DNA of 64,000 nucleotides from positions 2,413,501-2,477,500 of the forward strand of contig NZ_CP146284.1 in assembly GCF_023744375.2 (NCBI RefSeq), written 5' to 3'. The position numbers and the translations under genes were made by a program. This document shows positions 36,455 through 45,587 of this stretch, one piece after another (position 1 is the first letter of the stretch; every line of letters starts with the position of its first letter). Source of the DNA: Parabacteroides sp. AD58. GTDB taxonomy: Bacteria > Bacteroidota > Bacteroidia > Bacteroidales > Tannerellaceae. A model generated the notes under the pieces. The model saw only the letters and a list, made by a program, of their open reading frames with translations. It made no database searches and was not told the origin of the DNA.

Positions 36455-37912
36455 ATGTTAAAGCATACAAAGATTGTTGCTACTGTTTCAGACCAGCGGT
36501 GTGATGTCGAATTTATCGACGCCCTGTATAAGGCCGGCATGAATGTTGTCCGCCTGAATACAGCACACATGGATGAAGAAGGTTTATCGCGTGTTGTTAA
36601 TAATGTTCGTGCCGTTTCTAACCGGATCGGAATTCTGATGGATACAAAAGGTCCGGAAGTAAGAACGACTCCTACTGAAAATAATGTTTCCATACCTTTT
36701 GTAACTGGTGATCTGGTAAAGATCTCCGGAGATCCCAATGGAGTGACTACGCATGAACATATCTATGTTTCTTATCCCCGTTTTGTGCATGACCTGTCTG
36801 TCGGCAGTACGATCCTGATCGATGACGGCGACCTGGAATTAAAGGTTATCGAAAAGCATGAAGATTATCTGCTTTGCGAAGCGCAAAACGAAGCCACTAT
36901 GGGAAACCGCAAAAGTGTCAATGTACCGGGTGTTCGTATCAATCTGCCTTCACTGACTGACAAAGACAGAAAAAATATCTTATGGGCTATCCAGAACGAC
37001 TTAGACTTCATCGCCCACTCTTTTGTCCGGAGCAAACAAGACGTATTGGACATCCAGCATATTCTGGACGAATACAATAGTCCGATCAAGATCATTGCCA
37101 AGATAGAAAACCAGGAAGGAGTAGATAATATTGATGAAATCCTGGAAGCTGCCTATGGTATCATGATTGCCCGTGGAGATTTGGGCATCGAAGTAGCAGC
37201 CGAGAAAATCCCGGGTATTCAGCGCATTCTGATCCGTAAATGTGTAGAAGTCAAGAAGCCGGTAATAGTTGCCACCCAGATGCTGCATTCTATGATCAAT
37301 AATCCGCGTCCGACCCGTGCTGAAGTAACGGATATCGCCAATGCCATTTATTATCGGACAGACGCACTGATGCTGAGTGGAGAAACAGCCTACGGTAAAT
37401 ATCCGGTAGAAGCCGTTCAGACTATGACGAAAGTTGCCCGCGAAGCTGAGAAAACCAAATTGGCAGCCAACGACATTCGCGTGCCTATTGAAGGGAATGA
37501 CTTGGATGTCACTTCTTTCTTGGCTAAACAGGCTGTTAAATCATCCTCAAAGCTGAATGTTAAGGCAATTATCACCGACAGCCATACCGGACGTACAGCT
37601 CGCTATCTGGCAGCATTCCGCGGTCCGGCTACCGTATTTGCCATCTGTTACCGTGAAAGAGTAATGCGCATGCTGTCTCTTTCGTATGGTGTTTGGGCCG
37701 TTCATCAGCCGTGGAACGACAGCCGTCGGGGTTATTTCTACGATGCCCTGTATCAGCTGATCAAGAGCGGACGTATCACCCGCGACAATATGGTTGCCTA
37801 CCTGAGCGGAAGCTTTGGAGAAGGTGGTGGAACAACCTTCCTCGAAATCAATAATGTTGGCAGGGTTCTGGATGCAAGCAGCAGCTATACATTGCCTACA
37901 TTCCAAGAATAA
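36455..37912 (+). CDS. pyk: Pyruvate kinase
   Basis: Pyruvate kinase makes pyruvate and ATP from phosphoenolpyruvate in glycolysis. The 485-residue protein shows MNVVRLNTAH, LMDTKGPEVRTT, the catalytic IIAKIENQEGVDNI, IMIARGDLGIEV, KPVIVATQMLHSM and the C-terminal domain with TDSHTGRTARYLA. One detail differs from many homologues: the N-terminal region starts directly at KHTKIVATVSDQRCD and is short. It sits in a run of closely spaced genes (aroQ to the ABC permease). Confidence 0.95.
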   Translation: MLKHTKIVATVSDQRCDVEFIDALYKAGMNVVRLNTAHMDEEGLSRVVNNVRAVSNRIGILMDTKGPEVRTTPTENNVSIPFVTGDLVKISGDPNGVTTHEHIYVSYPRFVHDLSVGSTILIDDGDLELKVIEKHEDYLLCEAQNEATMGNRKSVNVPGVRINLPSLTDKDRKNILWAIQNDLDFIAHSFVRSKQDVLDIQHILDEYNSPIKIIAKIENQEGVDNIDEILEAAYGIMIARGDLGIEVAAEKIPGIQRILIRKCVEVKKPVIVATQMLHSMINNPRPTRAEVTDIANAIYYRTDALMLSGETAYGKYPVEAVQTMTKVAREAEKTKLAANDIRVPIEGNDLDVTSFLAKQAVKSSSKLNVKAIITDSHTGRTARYLAAFRGPATVFAICYRERVMRMLSLSYGVWAVHQPWNDSRRGYFYDALYQLIKSGRITRDNMVAYLSGSFGEGGGTTFLEINNVGRVLDASSSYTLPTFQE

Positions 37913-37929
37913 AGGATAAAGACAGAGAC

Positions 37930-38568
37930 ATGGAAAAAGTCGATATCAACGATTATATCCTGTCGCACTCTGATGATGAAGGAGATTTACTGGCAGCACT
38001 GAACCGTGATGCCAATGTAAACCTCCTTCGTCCTCGTATGCTGTCAGGCCATTTACAAGGAAGAATCCTGAAAATGTTCTGTCGGATGCTACGGCCGAAA
38101 CGGGCTCTAGAGATTGGAACCTACACGGCATACGCTACTCTATGTATGGCGGAAGGTATGGAAGAAGGTTCTCTCATTCACACCATTGAGATTAATGATG
38201 AAATGGAAGACTTTATCCAGAAATATGTTTCCCAGTCACCGCATAAAGATAAAATTAAGGTGCACTACGGCGATGCCATGGACATCATCCCGCAGTTGAA
38301 CGAGACCTTCGACCTGGTCTTTATCGATGCCAACAAACGGTTGTATTCTAAATACTATGATTTGGTCTTTCCGATGGTACGACCGGGAGGTTTGATCCTT
38401 GCTGACAATACGCTTTGGGACGGGAAAGTCACAGAAGAACATGTTCCGGCAGCCGACAAACAAACACTCGGTATTCTTGCCTTCAACGATAAAATCAAGG
38501 CAGATGATCGGGTAGAAAAAGTAATCCTTCCTTTACGGGACGGACTAACGATGATCTGGAAAAAATAA
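37930..38568 (+). CDS. SAM-dependent O-methyltransferase (caffeoyl-CoA type)
   Basis: This 212-residue class I methyltransferase has the SAM-binding motif EIGTYTAYATLCMAEGM (about 57-73). An acidic strand (HTIEINDEM), the metal-binding DLVFIDANKR and GGLILADNTLW are also visible. The family methylates catechol-like hydroxyls; the bacterial substrate is unknown. It lies 17 bp after pyk. Confidence 0.88.
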   Translation: MEKVDINDYILSHSDDEGDLLAALNRDANVNLLRPRMLSGHLQGRILKMFCRMLRPKRALEIGTYTAYATLCMAEGMEEGSLIHTIEINDEMEDFIQKYVSQSPHKDKIKVHYGDAMDIIPQLNETFDLVFIDANKRLYSKYYDLVFPMVRPGGLILADNTLWDGKVTEEHVPAADKQTLGILAFNDKIKADDRVEKVILPLRDGLTMIWKK

Positions 38569-38647
38569 TTCATTACCAAACGATCAATATTTTCGGGAAT
38601 TGACTATCTTTCTCCCGACAAATCAAATTCTGATAAATACAGACAAT

Positions 38648-38983
38648 ATGGAAAGTACGAGAATAAGCAAAATTGAAAGACTGCTGCAAAAAGAGCTGGG
38701 AGACATTTTCCTCAAGCAAGCAAAAGGCATGCCCGGTGTCCTGATATCAGTAAGTGCTGTCCGAATCAGTCCGGATTTAAGCGTAGCAAAAGCCTACCTC
38801 AGCATCTTCCCGTCTGAAAAAGGGAAAGAACTGATGGATGCCATTCGTGCCAATACCAAAGCGATCCGCTATGATCTAGGGCAACGGGTTCGGACACAGT
38901 TACGCATTATACCGGAACTGACGTTCTTTATCGACGACTCTTTGGACTATATTGAGCATATCGATCAATTGTTGAAGAAATAA
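38648..38983 (+). CDS. rbfA: Ribosome-binding factor A
   Basis: RbfA assists late 30S subunit maturation and 16S rRNA processing. The start is the ATG at 38648 (MESTRISKIERLLQKELGDI), giving 111 residues, close to the family norm. An upstream frame extension to 38600 looks non-coding. The KH-like core contains VSAVRISPDLSVAKAYLSIF and the end FIDDSLDYIEHID. The downstream permease gene begins 9 bp later. Confidence 0.92.
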   Translation: MESTRISKIERLLQKELGDIFLKQAKGMPGVLISVSAVRISPDLSVAKAYLSIFPSEKGKELMDAIRANTKAIRYDLGQRVRTQLRIIPELTFFIDDSLDYIEHIDQLLKK

Positions 38984-38992
38984 TTTACGGCG

Positions 38993-40222
38993 TTGAATTT
39001 TCCTTTTTACATAGCCCGGCGATATCTTTTCTCCAAGAAATCTCATAACGCAATCAATGTCATATCATTGATCTCGGTATGTGGTGTCGTTATCGCCACC
39101 ATCGCGCTCGTGTGTGCCCTGTCGGTTTATAATGGCTTTAACGACTTAGTTTCTTCCCTGTTCAGTCACTTCGACCCGGAACTGAAGATAACAGCCCGCT
39201 ATGGAAAGGTATTCAATCCGGACAATGACACCATCCGACAAATCCGGAATATGCCGGAAATAGCCATTGCCAGTGAAGTATTGCAAGACAACGCACTCAT
39301 TAAATACAAGGAACGGCAGGAAGTCGGAGTAATCAAAGGTGTTGACAACAATTTCTCGCAACTGGTCAATATTGATTCCGTACTGATTGACGGAGAATTC
39401 AAATTATCGGATGAAGTGGCGAATTATGCCGTTCTCGGAATTGGTCTGGCCTCTCATCTGGGTATTAATGCAGGCTTCATCTCTCCTCTTGAAATATACG
39501 TTCCCAAACGCGACCAGAAAGTGAACATGGTGAATCCGGCCTCTTCGTTCAACATCGGATACTCTTTCATTTCAGCGGTCTTCCGAATCAATCAGCAGCA
39601 ATATGATGATTATTACATGCTGATACCGCTTGAGCAGGCCCGTTCATTACTGCATTACGAGAATGAAGTATCGGCCTTGGAGCTCAAACTGAAAGAGGGT
39701 GTTTCTCCTGAAGACGTAGAGAAACAGATAAAAGCATGCATTGGCGACCAGTATATAGTGCAAAACCGCTTCGAACAGCAAGAAGCCTCCTTCAAGATGA
39801 TGCAGGTAGAGAAATGGATTACATTCCTGATCCTATGCTTTATCTTAGCCATTGCCATCTTCAATATTGTAGGATCATTATCCATGCTGATGATCGAAAA
39901 GAAAGATGATGTACAAACACTCCGCAATATAGGAGCCAGTGAATCACAAATCCAACAGATTTTCCTATTCGAAGGCTGGATGATTTCCGGCTTCGGCGCC
40001 CTCTTCGGGATTTTAGCCGGTCTGATTCTCTGTCTGCTGCAACAGGAATACGGATTCATTCAGTTAGGAGACACCTCAGGAGCCTTCATTATCGATGCCT
40101 ATCCAGTGCATGTATTACCGGGAGACATCTGTATGATCTTCATTACCGTATTGATTATTGGTTTTCTGGCTGCCTGGTATCCGGTCCGATACTTGGGCAG
40201 AAAATGGATACAGAGAAGATAA
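38993..40222 (+). CDS. FtsX/LolE-type ABC transporter permease
   Basis: This 409-residue protein has the MacB/FtsX permease layout. A first transmembrane helix after a short conserved N-terminus (NFPFYIARRYLFSKK) is followed by a large periplasmic MacB-PCD domain (about 45-265). Three C-terminal helices follow, starting near KWITFLILCFILAIAIFNIVGS. The N-terminal segment resembles LolC/LolE, which release lipoproteins from the inner membrane, but no LolD-like ATPase is adjacent. The start codon appears to be TTG at 38993, with no suitable upstream ATG. It is the last gene of the aroQ-pyk run. Confidence 0.88.
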   Translation: MNFPFYIARRYLFSKKSHNAINVISLISVCGVVIATIALVCALSVYNGFNDLVSSLFSHFDPELKITARYGKVFNPDNDTIRQIRNMPEIAIASEVLQDNALIKYKERQEVGVIKGVDNNFSQLVNIDSVLIDGEFKLSDEVANYAVLGIGLASHLGINAGFISPLEIYVPKRDQKVNMVNPASSFNIGYSFISAVFRINQQQYDDYYMLIPLEQARSLLHYENEVSALELKLKEGVSPEDVEKQIKACIGDQYIVQNRFEQQEASFKMMQVEKWITFLILCFILAIAIFNIVGSLSMLMIEKKDDVQTLRNIGASESQIQQIFLFEGWMISGFGALFGILAGLILCLLQQEYGFIQLGDTSGAFIIDAYPVHVLPGDICMIFITVLIIGFLAAWYPVRYLGRKWIQRR

Positions 40223-40280
40223 GGCACCCTTTTATTCCCGACCTAAAGAATATTCTGTGCCTCATCTCATTGTAAGGATC

Positions 40281-41444
40281 TTATTTTCGGATCAACAAGC
40301 TATCAACTTCCTTACCCGATAAATCATAAATCCGAATATTCATCTGTGTATGATCCGCATCTGCTTTCAGCAATGAATTATTGGAGTTGACTATAATCGG
40401 AAAACGAATGCCTTCTTCCCCGGCATCCTTCCGAATCGTCTGATGCAAATGTCCGCATAAATAAACATCCGGATTGGCTTCATTCAACAAGGGAATGAAC
40501 TTTTCAGCAATATCCAATTCACCATGCCAGCCACCAAAAGGAGGCATATGACAAACAATCACTTTAAAGGGAGCCTGTGTGTATAAGTCAGATTTTAATG
40601 CAGTTTTCAGCCATTCCGCCTGTTGAGTACGATATTCGTCATAAGCTGTTATTCCATAATACTCTACATCCGAATCAGGTTTGTCTTCCCCACAATCTAA
40701 AACGACAAAGCAAACCGGGCCTTGCCGAAACATATAAAACAATTCTTTTTCTTTCGGATTAAAGTACTGTTGGAAATCCGGAGCCATCGGACCTCGTGTC
40801 TCATGATTGCCACGGCAATAATACATCGGAATAGAGCCGGCAAACAGTTCTACCGACTTATCCATAAATCCGCCAAACAGCTGTTCCTGATCATTGGCTA
40901 TCGACACCATATCGCCATTAAACAAGAATAAATCTGTCTTCTTCAAGTCACATTGTTTGACCATCTGCTCCAAGACTTCATTTCTTCCGTGAATGTCATT
41001 GACCATCGCAAAAGAAACACTATTTTTATTCACATCATTCGTAACAAACGACAAGGGTTCTTTTCCGTACACATCCGTCGAAGCCATACTTCCATAAACC
41101 ACTTCATGCCCGTCATGAGACAAAACTTCCTGCACACATACACGATAACGATACCGTGTACCCGGTTGTAATCCCGATACCTTCACGGCATGTACCGTAG
41201 AAGTTTCCTTGATACCGATCTTTGTATCGAAGATTTTCTTTCGCTCTTTCGCATAAAAATGGCTGGCATCATCGGGAGCCATCTCCAACCAACCGACCGA
41301 CGGCTTATCTGAAATCCATACAATTGTTGCTTCCCGCTCTCCTAAATTCTGCAAATAAGGCCCGTGTAAGATTTTAATATCACTCCACGCCGGTAATGCT
41401 ACCAGCAGCATTAATATTCCAATCCAGTTTAATCTTGTTTTCAT
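40281..41444 (-). CDS. Secreted purple-acid-phosphatase-like metallophosphatase
   Basis: The ATG at 41444 gives a signal peptide (MKTRLNWIGILMLLVALPAWS); the frame opens 15 codons earlier. The 387-residue protein has an N-terminal fibronectin-like domain (about 20-120, LHGPYLQNLGEREATIVWIS). A calcineurin-like phosphoesterase domain follows with MVNDIHGR, FNGDMVS, YCRGNHETRG, VCHMPP and CGHLHQ. This is the purple acid phosphatase layout, exported to the periplasm or surface. The substrate is unknown. Confidence 0.88.
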   Translation of the reverse strand: MKTRLNWIGILMLLVALPAWSDIKILHGPYLQNLGEREATIVWISDKPSVGWLEMAPDDASHFYAKERKKIFDTKIGIKETSTVHAVKVSGLQPGTRYRYRVCVQEVLSHDGHEVVYGSMASTDVYGKEPLSFVTNDVNKNSVSFAMVNDIHGRNEVLEQMVKQCDLKKTDLFLFNGDMVSIANDQEQLFGGFMDKSVELFAGSIPMYYCRGNHETRGPMAPDFQQYFNPKEKELFYMFRQGPVCFVVLDCGEDKPDSDVEYYGITAYDEYRTQQAEWLKTALKSDLYTQAPFKVIVCHMPPFGGWHGELDIAEKFIPLLNEANPDVYLCGHLHQTIRKDAGEEGIRFPIIVNSNNSLLKADADHTQMNIRIYDLSGKEVDSLLIRK

Positions 41445-41497
41445 GCTATCAGTATTTAATAAGAAGAGGGTGCATATCAAAAAATACACCCTCTACT

Positions 41498-41564
41498 ATT
41501 CTCGTCAATTTCGGAAATGATTCCCGTTAGTTTTAATTTTCATTCTCGATAGTTTCATTTTCTA
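41498..41564. repeat. 22-bp-period tandem repeat, three copies of ATTCYCG
   Basis: ATTCTCG, ATTCCCG and ATTCTCG begin at 41498, 41520 and 41542, 22 bp apart. Each is followed by a related AnTTT-rich segment (for example AGTTTCATTTTC). It fills most of the gap between the metallophosphatase and the GDP-mannose enzyme gene. Confidence 0.6.
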
Positions 41565-41594
41565 TCCCAACAGGAACAGACAAAACCATTCTGA

Positions 41595-42674
41595 TCAACT
41601 GAATTCCTTCCCGTGCAACATCTGGGCGTCTGCCATAAATTCTTTGATCCGATGTTCATCCTCCCGCTTACAAATCAGCAAGACATTACCTGACTCAGCA
41701 ACAATATAATCCTTCAAGCCCTGAATAACTGCCATCCGTTCCGGATCAGATAGAGCAATAACATTACCACTACTTTCGTACAACAAAGTCTGGGTTTTTA
41801 ATGGCGCATTATCATGTATATCTTTCGGTGCAATATCATACAACGAGCCCCATGTACCCAAATCGGCCCAACCGAAATCTACACAAAGCATATATACATT
41901 CTCTGCCTTTTCCATTACCGCATAGTCAATGGAAATATTCGGGCAATATGGAAAGTTCTGGGCAATAAAAGCATGTTCTTCGGCTGTATTGAATTCGGGT
42001 AATCCTAAATCAAAGCGGGCCGTCACGTCAGGCAGATATTTATGGAGAGCATTGATGATAGCATCGACATTCCATAAAAATATACCTGAATTCCAAAAGA
42101 ACTCTCCGCTTTCATAGAATATCCGGGCCAGATCCAGATTAGGCTTCTCTGTAAAAGTCTTTACTTTCGAAAAGCCATCAGCTCCATCTTCACAGCTTTG
42201 GATATAGCCATAACCGGTTTCCGGACGACTCGGACGAATACCCATCGTCAGCAAAGCATCTTGGCCATCAACGAACAGAAGACCTTTCTTTACATCTTCC
42301 AGGAACTCATCTTCCTTCAATATCAAATGATCACATGGAGCAACAACCATGTTCGCATTGGGATTCAGCGCCCGTATATGATAAGCAGCATACGCAATGC
42401 AAGGAGCCGTATTACGACGAGTCGGTTCCAACAAAACCTGAGAAGGATCTAATTGGGGTAATTGCTCTTTAATCAGATCTGCATATAATGCATTTGTGAC
42501 AATATATATATTTTCTGCCGGAATAATCTTGGCAAAACGATCATACGTCATTTGCAACAAAGTGCGGCCTGTTCCAAAAAAATCAAGGAACTGTTTTGGA
42601 TAAGCTTCCCGACTAAATGGCCAGAATCGGCTTCCAATACCACCGCCCATAATAACACAATAATTGTTGGTCAT
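41595..42674 (-). CDS. manC: Mannose-1-phosphate guanylyltransferase
   Basis: This enzyme makes GDP-mannose from mannose-1-phosphate and GTP, supplying mannose and fucose for surface glycans. The 359-residue nucleotidyltransferase fold shows GGGIGSRFWPFSR (10-22) with the PKQFLD segment. LEPTRRNTAPCIAYAA, the metal-binding VAPCDHL and VDFGWADLGTWGSLYD follow. It lacks the C-terminal phosphomannose isomerase cupin of the bifunctional ManC, so it is the single-function form. A promoter lies at 42706-42713. Confidence 0.92.
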   Translation of the reverse strand: MTNNYCVIMGGGIGSRFWPFSREAYPKQFLDFFGTGRTLLQMTYDRFAKIIPAENIYIVTNALYADLIKEQLPQLDPSQVLLEPTRRNTAPCIAYAAYHIRALNPNANMVVAPCDHLILKEDEFLEDVKKGLLFVDGQDALLTMGIRPSRPETGYGYIQSCEDGADGFSKVKTFTEKPNLDLARIFYESGEFFWNSGIFLWNVDAIINALHKYLPDVTARFDLGLPEFNTAEEHAFIAQNFPYCPNISIDYAVMEKAENVYMLCVDFGWADLGTWGSLYDIAPKDIHDNAPLKTQTLLYESSGNVIALSDPERMAVIQGLKDYIVAESGNVLLICKREDEHRIKEFMADAQMLHGKEFS

Positions 42675-42705
42675 AGCTTAATAGACTTAGAAGTTATACA
42701 CACTA

Positions 42706-42713
42706 CAAATCTA
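42706..42713 (-). promoter_or_regulatory. -7 promoter element for the guanylyltransferase gene
   Basis: TAGATTTG on the minus strand matches TAnnTTTG, 32 bp upstream of the ATG at 42674. Confidence 0.6.
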
Positions 42714-42773
42714 ACGAAATAATCTTTCATTTAACAGGCCTGAGAAAAAAAGTTGAAAAAAACTGGAGAAATA

Positions 42774-42804
42774 TTTGCAGGTTCAAAAAAAAGCCCTACC
42801 TTTG
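42774..42804 (+). promoter_or_regulatory. Promoter of tRNA-Leu
   Basis: TTTG (42774-42777) and TACCTTTG (42797-42804) with a 19-bp spacer form a complete Bacteroidetes -33/-7 promoter. It is about 50 bp upstream of the tRNA gene. Confidence 0.75.
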
Positions 42805-42856
42805 CAACGCAATTGAGAAACAAAGTTGCTCAGTTATAAATAAAGGTTGACAAAAT

Positions 42857-42940
42857 GCCCAGATGGCGGAATTGGTAGACGCGCTGGTCTCAAACACCAG
42901 TGGATTCACTTCCATGCCGGTTCGATCCCGGCTCTGGGTA
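42857..42940 (+). tRNA. tRNA-Leu (anticodon CAA)
   Basis: The cloverleaf can be drawn by eye. The acceptor arm is GCCCAGA/TCTGGGT and the D-arm includes GGTAGACGCGC. The anticodon stem CTGGT/ACCAG encloses the loop CTCAAAC with anticodon CAA (42891-42893). A long variable arm follows, as in class II leucine tRNAs, and then the T-arm GCCGG/CCGGC around TTCGATC. CCA is not encoded. The 3' end is the left attachment site of the mobile element, and integration keeps the gene intact. Confidence 0.97.
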
Positions 42941-42941
42941 C
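42928..42941. repeat. attL core of the integrated element
   Basis: CCGGCTCTGGGTAC, overlapping the tRNA-Leu T-arm and acceptor, differs by one base from CCGGGTCTGGGTAC at 55820-55833. The last nine bases are identical. A 14-bp core in a tRNA-Leu gene is what is described for NBU1-type elements. Confidence 0.8.
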
Positions 42942-42946
42942 GAATA

Positions 42947-42976
42947 AACCCTGATAATCACCTGATTATCAGGGTT
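42947..42976 (+). terminator. Element-borne terminator for tRNA-Leu
   Basis: AACCCTGATAATC (42947-42959) and GATTATCAGGGTT (42964-42976) are perfect 13-bp arms with a 4-base loop, then TT. It lies just inside the left end of the element and replaces the native terminator, now 12.9 kb away. Confidence 0.75.
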
Positions 42977-42993
42977 TTCTGCTTTTATAGGGC

Positions 42994-43017
42994 GTACTAA
43001 ATGTGTACTGAATGACG
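42994..43017 (+). repeat. Left copy of a 24-bp terminal direct repeat
   Basis: GTACTAAATGTGTACTGAAT plus four bases matches 55690-55713 at 22 of 24 positions in the same orientation. It contains GTACT twice. It may be an arm-type integrase binding site. Confidence 0.6.
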
Positions 43018-43176
43018 AATACAAAGAAAAGGTGTACTTTAATAGTTTTCTTCCCCATATCTTTATAATTTCTTAACGCTTATCCTATCTTTTCTTCCTT
43101 ATTATTGCCGATGTTTTCGGGAAAAGTGAGATTCTTACCTTATATTTGTAGTAAGAACGTTTAAAGGCACACGATT

Positions 43177-44085
43177 ATGGAAAATCATATAGAAACCAAT
43201 TTCAGAGAAATACAGAAGATATTAGATAGTTGTATAGCTCATGACTATAAAACTAAAGTAGATGCACTATTTTTAAAACGTGAATATTTGACGCAAGCCC
43301 AGCTAAAGGATTATTTGCGACAAGAAATTTTCCGTGTGACTGAAAATATTGTAGCCATCCAACAAAAATACCGTGTCGTGCGTAACATTGTATTGGACAT
43401 GGATATTCCCGATTTTTTGTGGGAAAGTGGTTATTTTGAGGACTTGAATTCTGATGAAAGAAAAAAGTATATCGGTTTCCGCTGCTCTGATTTTGATATG
43501 GATGCATATTTGCATGAACCGTCCTGTTATGATGGGCGGCTTCCTTATTTGTCCATTATCGTTAATCTTGTCGTGCTTTCCAAATATTTGCGCTATCTGC
43601 AAGAACAGGAAAGCAATTACCATACAGATGCGGTTGCCATCCAAGAGCAAGCCTTGCCAAAAGAGAAAGAGGAAAGTGCAGATACTAATCCAACCAAGAT
43701 TGTGGGCAAAAGCAATCCTTTCAAGTCCACGTTGAAAGCTAATGAAATCAAACTTCTGACCGACTGTGTGAATGAAGCGAATATGTTTACTACTACCGTC
43801 AGTGCCAAAATACTTACCGATTTTTTCAACTGCAAACTGAATGGGGTATTGAAAGTTAATAATACCCGTCTGTTAGCCTATCTTATGATGCAACTTAGCT
43901 GTTATAATTACATCGTTTATGAATGGCAGTCTGTCATAGCAAACAATAAACTGATATTGAAGAAGATAAAAGGTGAACCGCTTACACGTACTGACCTGTC
44001 GAGTGCGACAGACCAAGCGAAAAACATCTATCCGAAAGGATATGAAATCATAGACAAATACATCAAACAACTGCAAAAAGGTTGA
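43177..44085 (+). CDS. Hypothetical protein of the mobile element
   Basis: This 302-residue soluble protein has no signal peptide or membrane segment. The N-terminal half is helical and rich in Asp, Tyr and Lys. A Glu/Lys-rich linker near 150-175 separates it from a C-terminal region with ANEIKLLTDCVNEANMF and NTRLLAYLMMQL. I do not recognise the family. It is the first gene inside the left end, in the position where NBU-type elements often carry uncharacterised proteins. It is not closely linked to the next gene (124 bp gap with a promoter). Confidence 0.7.
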   Translation: MENHIETNFREIQKILDSCIAHDYKTKVDALFLKREYLTQAQLKDYLRQEIFRVTENIVAIQQKYRVVRNIVLDMDIPDFLWESGYFEDLNSDERKKYIGFRCSDFDMDAYLHEPSCYDGRLPYLSIIVNLVVLSKYLRYLQEQESNYHTDAVAIQEQALPKEKEESADTNPTKIVGKSNPFKSTLKANEIKLLTDCVNEANMFTTTVSAKILTDFFNCKLNGVLKVNNTRLLAYLMMQLSCYNYIVYEWQSVIANNKLILKKIKGEPLTRTDLSSATDQAKNIYPKGYEIIDKYIKQLQKG

Positions 44086-44137
44086 GCATAGATTGAACGC
44101 TCAAACAAAGGTCAATTAGACTTCATTTTCAAGCTCT

Positions 44138-44145
44138 TAACTTTG
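44138..44145 (+). promoter_or_regulatory. -7 promoter element for the HTH/ATPase/primase genes
   Basis: TAACTTTG matches TAnnTTTG, 64 bp before the HTH gene at 44210. Confidence 0.55.
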
Positions 44146-44209
44146 CCCCCGTTAACAAAAAAACGAGGGTGCGCACCTTCATATTGTTTCACCTAAATTC
44201 CTAAACAAT

Positions 44210-44497
44210 ATGGAAAAAAATTTAGAGTTAAGAGTTTCCGAACTCGAAAAGATGTTGTTCCTTTCAAAGAACGTGCTTAGCTTCGATGAAGCGAGCAAGT
44301 TCTTGAACCTTTCTAAAAGTTACCTGTACAAGCTGACTTCGGGTAACTTGATACCCCATTACAAGCCGCAGGGCAAAATGCTTTATTTTGAGAAAGCGGA
44401 GTTGGAAGCATGGTTGCGTCAGAACCCGGTCAAGACGCAGGCGCAGATAGAGCAGGAAGCGCAGAAGTATATCCTTAACCGTCCTCTAAAGAAATAA
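44210..44497 (+). CDS. Excisionase-family helix-turn-helix protein
   Basis: This 95-residue DNA-binding protein has a MerR/excisionase-type winged helix: LSFDEASKFLNLSKSYLYKL (about 23-42) is followed by the wing PHYKPQGKMLYFEKAELEAW. Such proteins in Bacteroides elements act as recombination directionality or regulatory factors. It lies 5 bp upstream of the ATPase gene and opens the replication/mobilization module. Excision activity is inferred from the family and position. Confidence 0.82.
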   Translation: MEKNLELRVSELEKMLFLSKNVLSFDEASKFLNLSKSYLYKLTSGNLIPHYKPQGKMLYFEKAELEAWLRQNPVKTQAQIEQEAQKYILNRPLKK

Positions 44498-44502
44498 CGG
44501 CT

Positions 44503-45576
44503 ATGGAAAATAGAAAAGCGACAGAAGCCGGGCAGGACATCACCATGCAGAAAGAGGATTTCGCAGCCCTTTGGAAAACCATTCATCTAAAGGTGACGGA
44601 CACTTACGAAGTGCCGCCCGAAATACTCTGGGTGAACGGCTCTACCATTGGCACGTTGGGTAATTTCAGTGCATCCACGGGTAAAGCCAAGAGCAAAAAG
44701 ACATTCAACATTTCCGCTATCGTTGCGGCAGCGTTGAAGAATGACGAGGTATTGAAGTATTCGGCATACCTGCCACCGAACAAACGGAAAATCCTCTATG
44801 TAGATACCGAGCAGAGCAAATACCATTGCCACAAGGTCATGGAGCGTATTTTGCGGCTTGCCGGACTGCCTACCGACAAGGACAGGGACGATTTTGTTTT
44901 CATCGTGCTAAGGGAGCAGACACCCGATAAGCGGAAACAGATTATCGGTTATATGCTTGAAAATATGCCCGATGTGGGGTTGCTCATCATTGACGGAATC
45001 CGTGACTTGATGTATGACATCAACAGCCCCAGCGAATCGACTGACCTAATCAACCTCTTGATGCGCTGGTCAAGCGGATATAACCTGCATATCCATACCG
45101 TACTGCATTTGAACAAGGGGGATGACAACACAAGGGGGCATATCGGTACGGAACTGAACAATAAGGCTGAAACCGTCCTGCAAATTACCAAAAGTACGCA
45201 GGACGGCAACATAAGCGAGGTAAAGGCGATGCACATACGTGACCGGGAGTTTGACCCGTTCGCATTCCGTATCAACGACAGCGCATTGCCCGAAGCCGTG
45301 GACGGTTATGTATTCAAGCAACCCAGCCAAGACAGGGGCTTTCCACTGGCAGAACTGACGGAGCAACAGCACAGGACAGCTTTGGAAAACGGTTTTGGCA
45401 AACAGGTCATATATGGTTACGAGAATGTCCTAAAGACCTTGAAACAGGGTTATGCAAGTATCGGCTACAAGCGTGGACGCAATATCCATGTGGATTTGAA
45501 CAAGTTCCTTGTGAACAAGCGCATGATTGTGAAAGAGGGCAAGGGCTACCGCTATAATCCCGATTTCCATTATTAA
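44503..45576 (+). CDS. RecA-like/RepA-type AAA ATPase
   Basis: This 357-residue cytoplasmic ATPase has an atypical P-loop STGKAKSKKTF (about 58-68), a Walker B-like VGLLIIDGIRDLMYD and a further HLNKGDDNTRGHIGTELNNK motif typical of RepA/DnaB-like helicases of plasmids and mobilizable elements. It probably acts with the adjacent primase in replication of the excised circle. The C-terminal 80 residues form a separate, winged-helix-like part. Confidence 0.8.
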   Translation: MENRKATEAGQDITMQKEDFAALWKTIHLKVTDTYEVPPEILWVNGSTIGTLGNFSASTGKAKSKKTFNISAIVAAALKNDEVLKYSAYLPPNKRKILYVDTEQSKYHCHKVMERILRLAGLPTDKDRDDFVFIVLREQTPDKRKQIIGYMLENMPDVGLLIIDGIRDLMYDINSPSESTDLINLLMRWSSGYNLHIHTVLHLNKGDDNTRGHIGTELNNKAETVLQITKSTQDGNISEVKAMHIRDREFDPFAFRINDSALPEAVDGYVFKQPSQDRGFPLAELTEQQHRTALENGFGKQVIYGYENVLKTLKQGYASIGYKRGRNIHVDLNKFLVNKRMIVKEGKGYRYNPDFHY

Positions 45577-45587
45577 AAGTCAGTTTG

